Below the pieces are notes generated by a model that was not told the origin of the DNA, searched no databases, and saw nothing but the letters and a program-made list of their open reading frames with translations. A stretch of DNA of 64,000 bases from Verrucomicrobiales bacterium (GTDB lineage Bacteria > Verrucomicrobiota > Verrucomicrobiia > Verrucomicrobiales > DEV007), in assembly GCA_029213005.1 (NCBI GenBank), contig JARGPI010000014.1:62001-126000 (forward strand). The letters are read 5' to 3'. A program made the position numbers and the translations under genes. This document shows, piece after piece, positions 7,878 through 15,153 of this stretch. Every line of letters begins with the position of its first letter. The stretch's first letter is position 1.

Positions 7878-10427
7878 CTATTTGGTTTGAAACGGTTTGG
7901 ACTGAACCAGCGCATGGATAAATTCGTTAAACTGGTAACCACCCGGTTTGGTTTTGACGACGATTTCTTCAGCCAGGGTGTGATCGGTGAAGCCGAAGGG
8001 CCGTCCCAGTCCGTAGGTAATTAACGCTTCGGTCAGACCATAGGCAAAATTATCGACTTCGTCGGCGATCCGATCCCGAAGCTGGTAGTAGTCGTCGAAG
8101 GTGGTTCCGTTGGACAATTTGCCACTGGGGTCGATTTCGAAGGAAGTCTGTTGCTTGTTCTTTTTGCCACTTTTAACGATTTCCATATCCCGCCATAGGC
8201 CGGCGGCATCGAAGTTCTCCAGGCCGTAGCCGATAGGGTCGATTTTCCGGTGGCATTGTGCGCACTGCGCTTCTTCCTGATGCGCTTTCTGTAGTTCGCG
8301 AACGCCGAGCACTTCGCCTTCCAGGCGGCTGAGCTGAGGAACATTGGGTGGAGCTGGTGGTGGCGGGTTGTTCAACAGGTGACGCAGCACCCAGGCCCCC
8401 CTCTCTACGGGGGACGATCGCTGCCCGTCGGAGCCCATCGCGGCAAAGGCCACGGTTCCCAAAAGGCCGCCACGGGGTGAGCCTTTCGGCACGGGGACTT
8501 TACGGAATTCATGTCCGGTGACGCCTTCGATCTCATAGTAGTCAGCGAGCACGTCGTTGATCACCAGGTAGTCAGATTTTAAGAGGTTCCTGAGCGGTAG
8601 TTTTTCGTCCATCAAGGTCCGGACCATTTGGAAAATTTCGTCCCGTGCCGAATCCCGGACGGCGTTGTCGAAGTAGGGGAACTGTCGACCGGAAAAGGCG
8701 AACATCCCGAGGCGGTGCATTTCCAGCCACTGATGGACAAAACTCTCCACAAATCTCTCAGAGCGTGGGTCGGAGAGGAGCCGTTGCGTTTGGGCTGTAA
8801 GCATTTCAGGTTGGGAAAGCTTGCCTGATTTTCCGAGAGAGAGCAGTTCGTCGTCGGGAGGGGCGCTCCACAGGAAGAAGGCGAGGCGCACAGCCAATTC
8901 GGTGCCGGTTAACAATTCGGAGTCTTCATTCCCGGTCGATTCAACCATGTATAGAAAAGATGGCGAGGACAGGATAATGGACAGGGGGTCGATCAGTGCC
9001 TGTTTTAAGTTCGCACCCTCGGCAACCGCTTCGTCATAGCGGGAGTAGAGATGGTCGAGGAATTCGGGGGAGGGTGTTTCCCCGCGGAAAGCCCGTTCGG
9101 CAAAGCGCCGGATGACGTCTCTGGCGTAGTCAGGAGCGGACTGATCTGCCGGTTTATCGAAGTAGACGTTTTCGTAACGTCCCGGTTCGATACCCGGGGC
9201 GATGGGGCCTTCGATTTCCACCCAGTCAACCCAAATTCCCCAGGGCGTGCCGTAGCCGTTTTCTTTGCGAAACTCAGTCCAGAGATTTTTGTCACCCCGA
9301 TCTTCGTGGGTGCGTTTGTGAACCATATAGTTGGCTTTTAGTCCCGGAGGATGGTCGATTTCAAACTCGATGACCTGAGGTTTTCTCAAAGAGCCGGACA
9401 CTTTTCTCCAGCCGAGTCGTTCGGCGTTTTGATCGACCTTGCGGGTGAATTCCAGGTAGCGAAACCGGTCGGGGTCATCCTCGTAGGCAGAGGCCCGGAC
9501 CCGGATGATGTATTTGCCGCTTTGGTTCCATTGTAGCACCGGTAGTTTAATCTGGGTGAATCCTTCCTTAATGGTGAGCATAAAGGCGGCTCCGGTTTTA
9601 TTTTCCGGTGCAGCGAGGTATTTACTGACTTGCGGATAATATTCGTGGAAGCTGTTGAGCTGGCGACCTGCCTGCCAGCCATCGAGGAAGCCGTGGGCTT
9701 TGGCGACGTCATCAGTTCCTCCGGCGAGCTCCCAGGCATAGTAGCGCTGGGCGCGATCCAGTAAATCGCCGGCGACTTTCAGGTAGTGCGGGTTGTATTC
9801 TTTTTCGGGCTCGATCCTGGTGATACCGGGCTCGGGAGTCTTTTGCGCGAGGGTGGCGAGTTCGAGCGTTCTCCGGGCGGTGTTCAGGTATTGTTCGAGC
9901 TGATCACTGGAAAAGAACAGGGAGGCCCCGAGGGTATCAAACTTCGCATTGGCCTGATCGTCAGGCAGGTTGGTGATGTCCGGCCGGACGCCGATCAGTT
10001 CCTCCAGCGTGTTGGCGTACTCCCGCCGGTTCAGGCGGCGCAGCGTGACTTCGCCGCCGTTGTCGCTGAGGATTTTCCGGGCGGTGACGAGGTGGTTTGA
10101 AAGATCATCAAGAAGCACGGTTTTCTCCTCGTCAGTCAGTTGATCTTTATCTTCGGGAGGCATTTCGCCGGTGTTCAGCGAGTTCAGAACTTTCTGCCAG
10201 GTTTCAGCGGTTTGAAGATCCGTTCCGAGGTCGAAAGATAGATCTTCCAGATTGACTTCACCCTTTTCGATCGCTGCATCATGGCAATCGAGGCAGTATT
10301 TCTCCAGGATATCGAAATGCTTTTCCGGCATGATCGCATTGATCGATTCGGCTCCGTTTTGAGCATAGGCAAACGTGCCGAAACACGCGACGGTAGTTAG
10401 GTAGAGATAGCGGCGTAACAGTGTCAT
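7878..10427 (-). CDS. DUF1592 domain cytochrome-like protein (PSCyt family)
   Basis: The 849-residue protein has a signal peptide (about 22 residues), then a heme-type CLDCH motif (Cys45, Cys48, His49) of the planctomycete cytochrome C domain. The family series follows: DUF1587 (RRLNRREYANTLEELIG), a middle jelly-roll-like segment, DUF1595, DUF1592 (ELAVRLAFFLWSAPPDDEL), DUF1588 with a second CAQCH near residue 720, and C-terminal DUF1585. Such proteins are thought to act in extracytoplasmic redox steps of polymer breakdown, but the reaction is unproven. Its ATG overlaps the FecR stop as TAATG, which indicates translational coupling. Confidence 0.88.
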   Translation of the reverse strand: MTLLRRYLYLTTVACFGTFAYAQNGAESINAIMPEKHFDILEKYCLDCHDAAIEKGEVNLEDLSFDLGTDLQTAETWQKVLNSLNTGEMPPEDKDQLTDEEKTVLLDDLSNHLVTARKILSDNGGEVTLRRLNRREYANTLEELIGVRPDITNLPDDQANAKFDTLGASLFFSSDQLEQYLNTARRTLELATLAQKTPEPGITRIEPEKEYNPHYLKVAGDLLDRAQRYYAWELAGGTDDVAKAHGFLDGWQAGRQLNSFHEYYPQVSKYLAAPENKTGAAFMLTIKEGFTQIKLPVLQWNQSGKYIIRVRASAYEDDPDRFRYLEFTRKVDQNAERLGWRKVSGSLRKPQVIEFEIDHPPGLKANYMVHKRTHEDRGDKNLWTEFRKENGYGTPWGIWVDWVEIEGPIAPGIEPGRYENVYFDKPADQSAPDYARDVIRRFAERAFRGETPSPEFLDHLYSRYDEAVAEGANLKQALIDPLSIILSSPSFLYMVESTGNEDSELLTGTELAVRLAFFLWSAPPDDELLSLGKSGKLSQPEMLTAQTQRLLSDPRSERFVESFVHQWLEMHRLGMFAFSGRQFPYFDNAVRDSARDEIFQMVRTLMDEKLPLRNLLKSDYLVINDVLADYYEIEGVTGHEFRKVPVPKGSPRGGLLGTVAFAAMGSDGQRSSPVERGAWVLRHLLNNPPPPAPPNVPQLSRLEGEVLGVRELQKAHQEEAQCAQCHRKIDPIGYGLENFDAAGLWRDMEIVKSGKKNKQQTSFEIDPSGKLSNGTTFDDYYQLRDRIADEVDNFAYGLTEALITYGLGRPFGFTDHTLAEEIVVKTKPGGYQFNEFIHALVQSKPFQTK

Positions 10428-11764
10428 TAGTTTTTGAGAGTAAATTCCAGAGTCGGGCCTACGGCTTCGGGATGGAAGTCGCTGGCGAACGCATGAACTA
10501 GGCTGGGAACATTTCCCTTTATATCTGCTGTCTCCCGTTCGAGGATAAAGGTGACGGTTTTCGACTGGTTCATTTTGAGGAAATTCAACAGGGAGTCGCT
10601 CTGAAAAACTCGACTACCGCTTTGTTCGCTTCGCGGGATCTCTATATCGCCCAATTTGATACCGTCCTCCGGAGCGGGGCCTTCCTGCCAGGTGATTCCC
10701 GGTTGCCAATCGGCTTTCGTCATATTGGTAAGTCCGTAGATACCGATCCGGCTGATCAATGGCAGGCGGGTCGCATAACCGAAACCGCTGGGCACTTGGA
10801 TAAGGCGCAAACGAACGGAGGACACTTTTTCGAGATCCACCTCGCTGATATCGAAGGCAAAAAACGAGCGGCGCTCGAAGTTGCCGTCGGGCTTGCGTCG
10901 TTTGACCATGAGTAACTCAGGTGGAAGCCGCTTTTGCTGATTCGAACTGATTACGGAATAGGAGCGACCGTTGGTTCCGAGCCGAATGGTCTTTTCCGGT
11001 TCCGCTGTGCTAACTTCTTCGATAGGTTCATTGCGAACTAAAATTTCATCTGACAAAATCGAGGCTCCCTGATCGGTATAGAGACGCACTGCGTCGTTGC
11101 CTTGCGGGGTATGTAGAGAAACTTCGCCTTCGATTACCTCGATATCCGATCGGTTTTTGTGGTCTTTTACGTTCACGGCGAAAGACGTCCCGTGATCGAC
11201 GACGTGTCCTTGAGGAGTTTCCACAATGAATCCAATCGCTGAATCCGGCACGTTGATGATGGCGGCGCCCGATAACAGATGCGCCTTCATAGATGAGATG
11301 ATTTGCAATCGGGCGGGGGCCTCCAGCATCATCTCAGCACCCGATCGAAAGCGGATCACAGCGATTCCTTCGGTCAGTTTCATGGTGCCTTCGGTCAATT
11401 GCGAACCGGGCTCTGTCGGCAGCGAGCTTTCCCAGGCTGCATTTTCTACTGACGCCAATTCGGCATAGACGGGAGGCTTTCCCGAACTCATAAAGAACCA
11501 GGGGGCGACTACGGCTATCGCTGCTACCGCTACGCTGAGGGCGAACCATTTGGAGCGGAAGGGGATAGATTTTGGGGCGGGTTTTTCTATAGTCGGGGAC
11601 TCAGCGAAACTGGCGAGCCCGGCATCCACATCCTGATGTAAAAACCAAAGTTCCCGAGCTGCGGCTGATTCTTTCAGGATTTTCTGTAGTTCATCGTGCG
11701 CCTCGGGATCGATCGTCCCGTCGGATTTTGCGTTGAAGAGTTGGAATAGTCTTTTTTCGTCCAT
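10427..11764 (-). CDS. FecR-like anti-sigma/sensor protein
   Basis: Starting at MDEKRLFQLF the protein has 445 residues. It has a cytoplasmic N-terminal anti-sigma-like helix region, one membrane segment (ALSVAVAAIAVVAPWFF) and a FecR domain with ETPQGHVVDHGTSFAV. A C-terminal beta-rich domain follows (SSVRLRLIQVP), resembling the DNRLRE-like modules found on planctomycete/verrucomicrobial FecR proteins. It begins 13 bases after the sigma factor ends, the standard sigma/anti-sigma arrangement. It probably senses an external glycan or protein signal and controls the sigma factor. A frame starting at 11809 would overlap the sigma gene and lacks support. Confidence 0.8.
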   Translation of the reverse strand: MDEKRLFQLFNAKSDGTIDPEAHDELQKILKESAAARELWFLHQDVDAGLASFAESPTIEKPAPKSIPFRSKWFALSVAVAAIAVVAPWFFMSSGKPPVYAELASVENAAWESSLPTEPGSQLTEGTMKLTEGIAVIRFRSGAEMMLEAPARLQIISSMKAHLLSGAAIINVPDSAIGFIVETPQGHVVDHGTSFAVNVKDHKNRSDIEVIEGEVSLHTPQGNDAVRLYTDQGASILSDEILVRNEPIEEVSTAEPEKTIRLGTNGRSYSVISSNQQKRLPPELLMVKRRKPDGNFERRSFFAFDISEVDLEKVSSVRLRLIQVPSGFGYATRLPLISRIGIYGLTNMTKADWQPGITWQEGPAPEDGIKLGDIEIPRSEQSGSRVFQSDSLLNFLKMNQSKTVTFILERETADIKGNVPSLVHAFASDFHPEAVGPTLEFTLKN

Positions 11765-11777
11765 GGAATGAAGAGGG

Positions 11778-12293
11778 TCAGGTCGTTTCCGCCAACTGTT
11801 TGCGCACACAGTCTGCGAGGGATTTGCGGAGCAGATTCAGTTTGTTGTAGATGGTCTGAGTCGATCGATTCAGCTTTAGTGCGAGTTCGGAAATTTGGCC
11901 GTCATCGAGATAGGCTGCCTTGATCAGCTCGCTGTCATCATCCCGGAGGCGTTTCAGGCAGGCGTCGAGGGCGCGGAGCCTCGGCTCCTGATTTTCCAAA
12001 TCATTGAGACGGTCATCCGAGAGGCGTTGCAGTAACTCGTCATCAAACCGCAAGGGCGAGCGAACTGCCAGACGAAGGAAATTTTTCGCTTCGTAAAAGC
12101 AGATAGTCGATGCCCAGGCGACGAAATCGGTTCCGGGCTCAAAATTATCGAATTTCTGCCACATGATCACACTGGACCGCTGCAGCACGTCCTCGGCATC
12201 GGCTCGCGACCCGAGGAGCGACATCAGATAACCTCGCAGTTTATCGTGCGAGGCCGTCAGCAGTTCGACAAAGTTGGCATTTGTTTGATCCAT
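11778..12293 (-). CDS. ECF RNA polymerase sigma factor
   Basis: The 171-residue protein is full length for the Rhodopirellula/Verrucomicrobium family of ECF sigma factors. It has region 2 with ADAEDVLQRSSVIMWQKF and TDFVAWASTICFYEAKNFL, and region 4 as a helix-turn-helix (QISELALKLNRSTQTIYNKL). It opens the operon sigma - FecR - DUF1592 - DUF1552 - sulfatase, all on the minus strand with short gaps, so it probably drives its own operon under FecR control. The intergenic region upstream holds phased TGTAC palindromes 160-220 bases from the start. Identity is firm; the inducing signal is unknown. Confidence 0.9.
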   Translation of the reverse strand: MDQTNANFVELLTASHDKLRGYLMSLLGSRADAEDVLQRSSVIMWQKFDNFEPGTDFVAWASTICFYEAKNFLRLAVRSPLRFDDELLQRLSDDRLNDLENQEPRLRALDACLKRLRDDDSELIKAAYLDDGQISELALKLNRSTQTIYNKLNLLRKSLADCVRKQLAETT

Positions 12294-12455
12294 CCACCTC
12301 AGTATGTCTGGAACGAATTAAATTTACCGAACTTTTTTGAAGAATTCTTTGCCGGGTCGGGTCGCTCCCGCAAAAAACTGAAAAAAACGTTCCGTTTTTC
12401 CGGCGACTTCATCATAGGATGGAGGGCTCATGAGATTCCCCTCTGATAAGCTGAT

Positions 12456-12512
12456 TGTACCCTGTACAAGATTAGACTGTACCCTGTACAATTTCACACG
12501 GTACCCTGCCAA
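12456..12512. promoter_or_regulatory. Phased TGTAC-N3-GTACA palindrome array (locus B)
   Basis: Perfect copies of TGTACCCTGTACA lie at 12456-12468 and 12478-12490, and a degenerate third begins at 12500 (GGTACCCTGCCAA). The starts are 22 bases apart each time. The array lies between the divergent sigma-factor operon and glycosidase gene, directly next to the inverted-repeat element that begins at 12508; the third copy runs into its end. It could be an operator for either operon. Confidence 0.65.
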
Positions 12513-12822
12513 ACATTTCGCAGCGCCAAAGGCGCGATTCAAACTAGCCCGGGGCAGCGCCCCGGGAATTCGGACGCTCCACAGAAAAAGCGCTGAAAGT
12601 GCGATTCAAAGAGTGGTAAAGAGGGTGACACGAAATCCAAATTGGGGATTAACTAGATTTGTAGGCCCCATCGTTGTGGCCAGGTTGAATCGCGCGGGGC
12701 GCCCCGCGCTTTCAGCGCTGAAAAATTTCTTAGTATCCAGACCCGGGGCGCTGCCCCGGGCTAGACTGGATCAGCCCTTTGGGCTTTTTGATCTCTAGAA
12801 TCAAAGGTGCGAAATGTTTGGC
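12508..12822. mobile_element. MITE-like element with perfect 15-bp terminal inverted repeats
   Basis: GCCAAACATTTCGCA at 12508-12522 is matched by its exact complement at 12808-12822. Inside, further blocks are arranged as nested inverted repeats: CTAGCCCGGGGCAGCGCCCC near the left end and its complement near 12743-12765, and AGCGCTGAAAG / GCGATTCAA at 12590-12618 matched near 12683-12720. Small hairpins such as GCGCC-AAA-GGCGC and AGCCC-TTT-GGGCT lie between. The 315-base element has no gene and no clear target-site duplication. It could be a miniature transposable element or a complex extragenic palindrome. It fills most of the 520-base gap between the two operons. Confidence 0.6.
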
Positions 12823-15153
12823 CCTTTACATTCCTTTTTCAGCTGCGTTTTTCGGCTTGTGTCGGTGCAGTGTCTTCTTCTGTTTTCCATATCTTATGCC
12901 GAGACCGATCTCTGCGAGCGCCTTCAGCAATCCATCCAGGGTAAAAAGCATGGGTTTCTCGCGGGGAATGTGACTTACTATATCGGGGGATTTCACGCCA
13001 GCTGGAAACTGATCGAAGATGAAACCATCGGGTTGACTCATCCATTCCATCACGATCTCCGCAGTCGCGGCGTGGGCCTTCTCGAAAGTGAACTCAAAGG
13101 TGGTGAACACACGGGTGTTGGTAACGATTATAACGGTTGGGAATTCTACAAAGATACCCGGGTGCTCTATGGCAGCGTGATTATTAATGGTAAGACTTTT
13201 AAGCACCCGGCTCCGAAGCGCATGTATTGGCGACCCGATAAAATGATCTGCGAATACGAGGTGGAAGGCGTTGTGATCCGGGAGGAAAAGTTTATCGGCG
13301 CTAATGATGCCGCGGCGACCATCATCACCGCTTCGTCGCCGGTTTTGCTGAGCTTCGAGGGGCATAGTTTTTTCGTCAGGGAGAGTGTTTCCTCTACTGC
13401 GGCGATTCGCTATCGGGGCGATCAAAATGCGATTCAAATTACCGAAGGCGGAACGGTGAAATCTCGACCTGATCCGGGCGGGCCGGAGCGAATCGGGCCG
13501 ATTGTCTATCAGGGAATGACCACTGCCCTCTCCGCATCCCGGGATTTTTCGGAAACGGTGGAACTAACGGAGGGCGATCGCGGAGAGCGGAAATACCGTT
13601 TTGAGATTCCCTGTGACTCGGAAGGCGCCACTCTGGCCTGGGCGATGAACGATGATCCGGAAACGGCGGTCCGGGCAGTTCGCGAGATCATTGACCGCGC
13701 TCCGGAAATGCTCGCTGCGAAAACCGGGGAAATGAATCGGCAATTGAACGGTGAGATACCCCGCTTTCAATGCGGCGATCCAAAGTTCGAGGCGATCTAC
13801 TATTATCTCTGGTCGCTCTATTTGATGTACTACATCGACGTGCAGCGAGGTTGGGAGATGGAGAATCATACCCAGTCGGCAGTGAATAACTTTCTGGGGA
13901 TCCATCGTTACGACGCCTGCTTTCAGATTAAGGTCGGGGCGTGGATGGCTGACAAGACGCGCTATGCCTACGGGAATGTGCTTACCTGGAAACACCTCGT
14001 GGAAGCGGGGAGGTATCGGGAGCTGGCCAACGGGCTCATCATGCTCTCCGATAATAAGGGGACCAATTGGCACTCCGGTGCTTACGGTGCTGAGCTGTCC
14101 GAGCACGTTCGCGGCGCCTGGCAGATTTACCAGCATACCGGAGATCGCGAATTTGTCCGCAACTGTTACGATGGTTACTTCCGCAAAGTTTTCTGGAAGC
14201 GGTTGGCGGGCTTCGGGATGAACGAATTTGAAGTCGCCGGGCTGTTGGAAAAAATGGCAGCGTTATTCGGGCGTAGTGAAGATATCGACCACTGGCGGGA
14301 ACTGGTTCGCCGGGATCCGAAACATATCCGACTCATGTTTGATCAAAGATGGGGAATGAACGGGCATGCCAACTACTTTGCCGGTGGGAAAGACGGTATG
14401 TTAATGACCAACGCCTTCTGGGCGATGCGCTCTCCCCATTTTCCCCGCGAGTATGCTATAGAAATGGTGGAGGACTGGGCCCTCGATGACCGAAAAGGCT
14501 TTATGGGTGAGTTCTTCCCGCTCGCCATGTCGAAGCAATCGATGGAGACGTTTGCCACAGAGGTCGATCATTCCTTTGGTTATACCCCGGACACGGCCTA
14601 CTTCACTCTCGATGGTATGTTTCAACAGGGACTGTCGGGGATCGCTTCGGAACTCACGCTGAACCATCTGGATAACTATAATTATGCAGAAGAGTGGGGT
14701 ATCCCGATCGCGCCGGAAGCTTACCAGCGGGATTTGACGCGGTTCGGCGATCAGTATTCCAATTTTAACGCCGGTAAGATTCTGCTTTTCCTCGAGGGAC
14801 TCGCCGGTATTTCCTATTCCGTGCCGGGAAAACACCTCAAGGTGCGCGATGCGATGCCGAAGACGTGGGAGTGGATGGAAGTGGAGGTCCCGGTCAAATC
14901 GGAAAAGGATGGTGCTGTTGTCTGGACAAAGGTCCGGGTCGAGCGCGGCAACGGAGGGTCTAAAAGCATCATCGTCGAAAACTGTCCGTTTCCCGTGACT
15001 CTGGAGCTCTGGCTGGAAGGTCGCGAACTGACCAGAGAACCGAAATTGAAAGGCGGCAAAGCGATTAAGATAGAAGCATCTCTGCCCGGTCGGGCTGCAT
15101 TTCGATTTCCGGAGGTGGCTCCGGTTTGTTCTATTTCCCTGTTACTCGAATGA
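12814..15153 (+). CDS. Secreted (alpha/alpha)6-barrel glycoside-hydrolase-like protein
   Basis: The 779-residue protein begins with a signal peptide (about 29 residues, cleavage after SYA). It has an N-terminal beta-sandwich-like domain and a helical barrel from about residue 320, with aromatic and acidic stretches such as YYYLWSLYLMYYIDVQRGWEME and MNGHANYFAGGKDGM. A small C-terminal beta domain follows. The layout resembles six-hairpin glycosidases, but I cannot name a CAZy family. The only in-frame ATG before the signal peptide lies inside the right terminal repeat of the element at 12508-12822, with AAAGGTG as ribosome site. Its stop overlaps the next sulfatase start as ATGA, so the pair is coupled and probably works on one sulfated glycan. 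Confidence 0.65.
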   Translation: MFGPLHSFFSCVFRLVSVQCLLLFSISYAETDLCERLQQSIQGKKHGFLAGNVTYYIGGFHASWKLIEDETIGLTHPFHHDLRSRGVGLLESELKGGEHTGVGNDYNGWEFYKDTRVLYGSVIINGKTFKHPAPKRMYWRPDKMICEYEVEGVVIREEKFIGANDAAATIITASSPVLLSFEGHSFFVRESVSSTAAIRYRGDQNAIQITEGGTVKSRPDPGGPERIGPIVYQGMTTALSASRDFSETVELTEGDRGERKYRFEIPCDSEGATLAWAMNDDPETAVRAVREIIDRAPEMLAAKTGEMNRQLNGEIPRFQCGDPKFEAIYYYLWSLYLMYYIDVQRGWEMENHTQSAVNNFLGIHRYDACFQIKVGAWMADKTRYAYGNVLTWKHLVEAGRYRELANGLIMLSDNKGTNWHSGAYGAELSEHVRGAWQIYQHTGDREFVRNCYDGYFRKVFWKRLAGFGMNEFEVAGLLEKMAALFGRSEDIDHWRELVRRDPKHIRLMFDQRWGMNGHANYFAGGKDGMLMTNAFWAMRSPHFPREYAIEMVEDWALDDRKGFMGEFFPLAMSKQSMETFATEVDHSFGYTPDTAYFTLDGMFQQGLSGIASELTLNHLDNYNYAEEWGIPIAPEAYQRDLTRFGDQYSNFNAGKILLFLEGLAGISYSVPGKHLKVRDAMPKTWEWMEVEVPVKSEKDGAVVWTKVRVERGNGGSKSIIVENCPFPVTLELWLEGRELTREPKLKGGKAIKIEASLPGRAAFRFPEVAPVCSISLLLE

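Noticed and set aside
12430..12798. 122-codon frame over the palindrome array and inverted-repeat element
   Set aside because: Its sequence is dictated by the palindromes and has no domain or start signal.
13564..14136. 190-codon minus-strand frame inside the glycosidase gene
   Set aside because: It is a shadow of the coding strand's codon bias; the plus-strand protein has a signal peptide and coherent domains.
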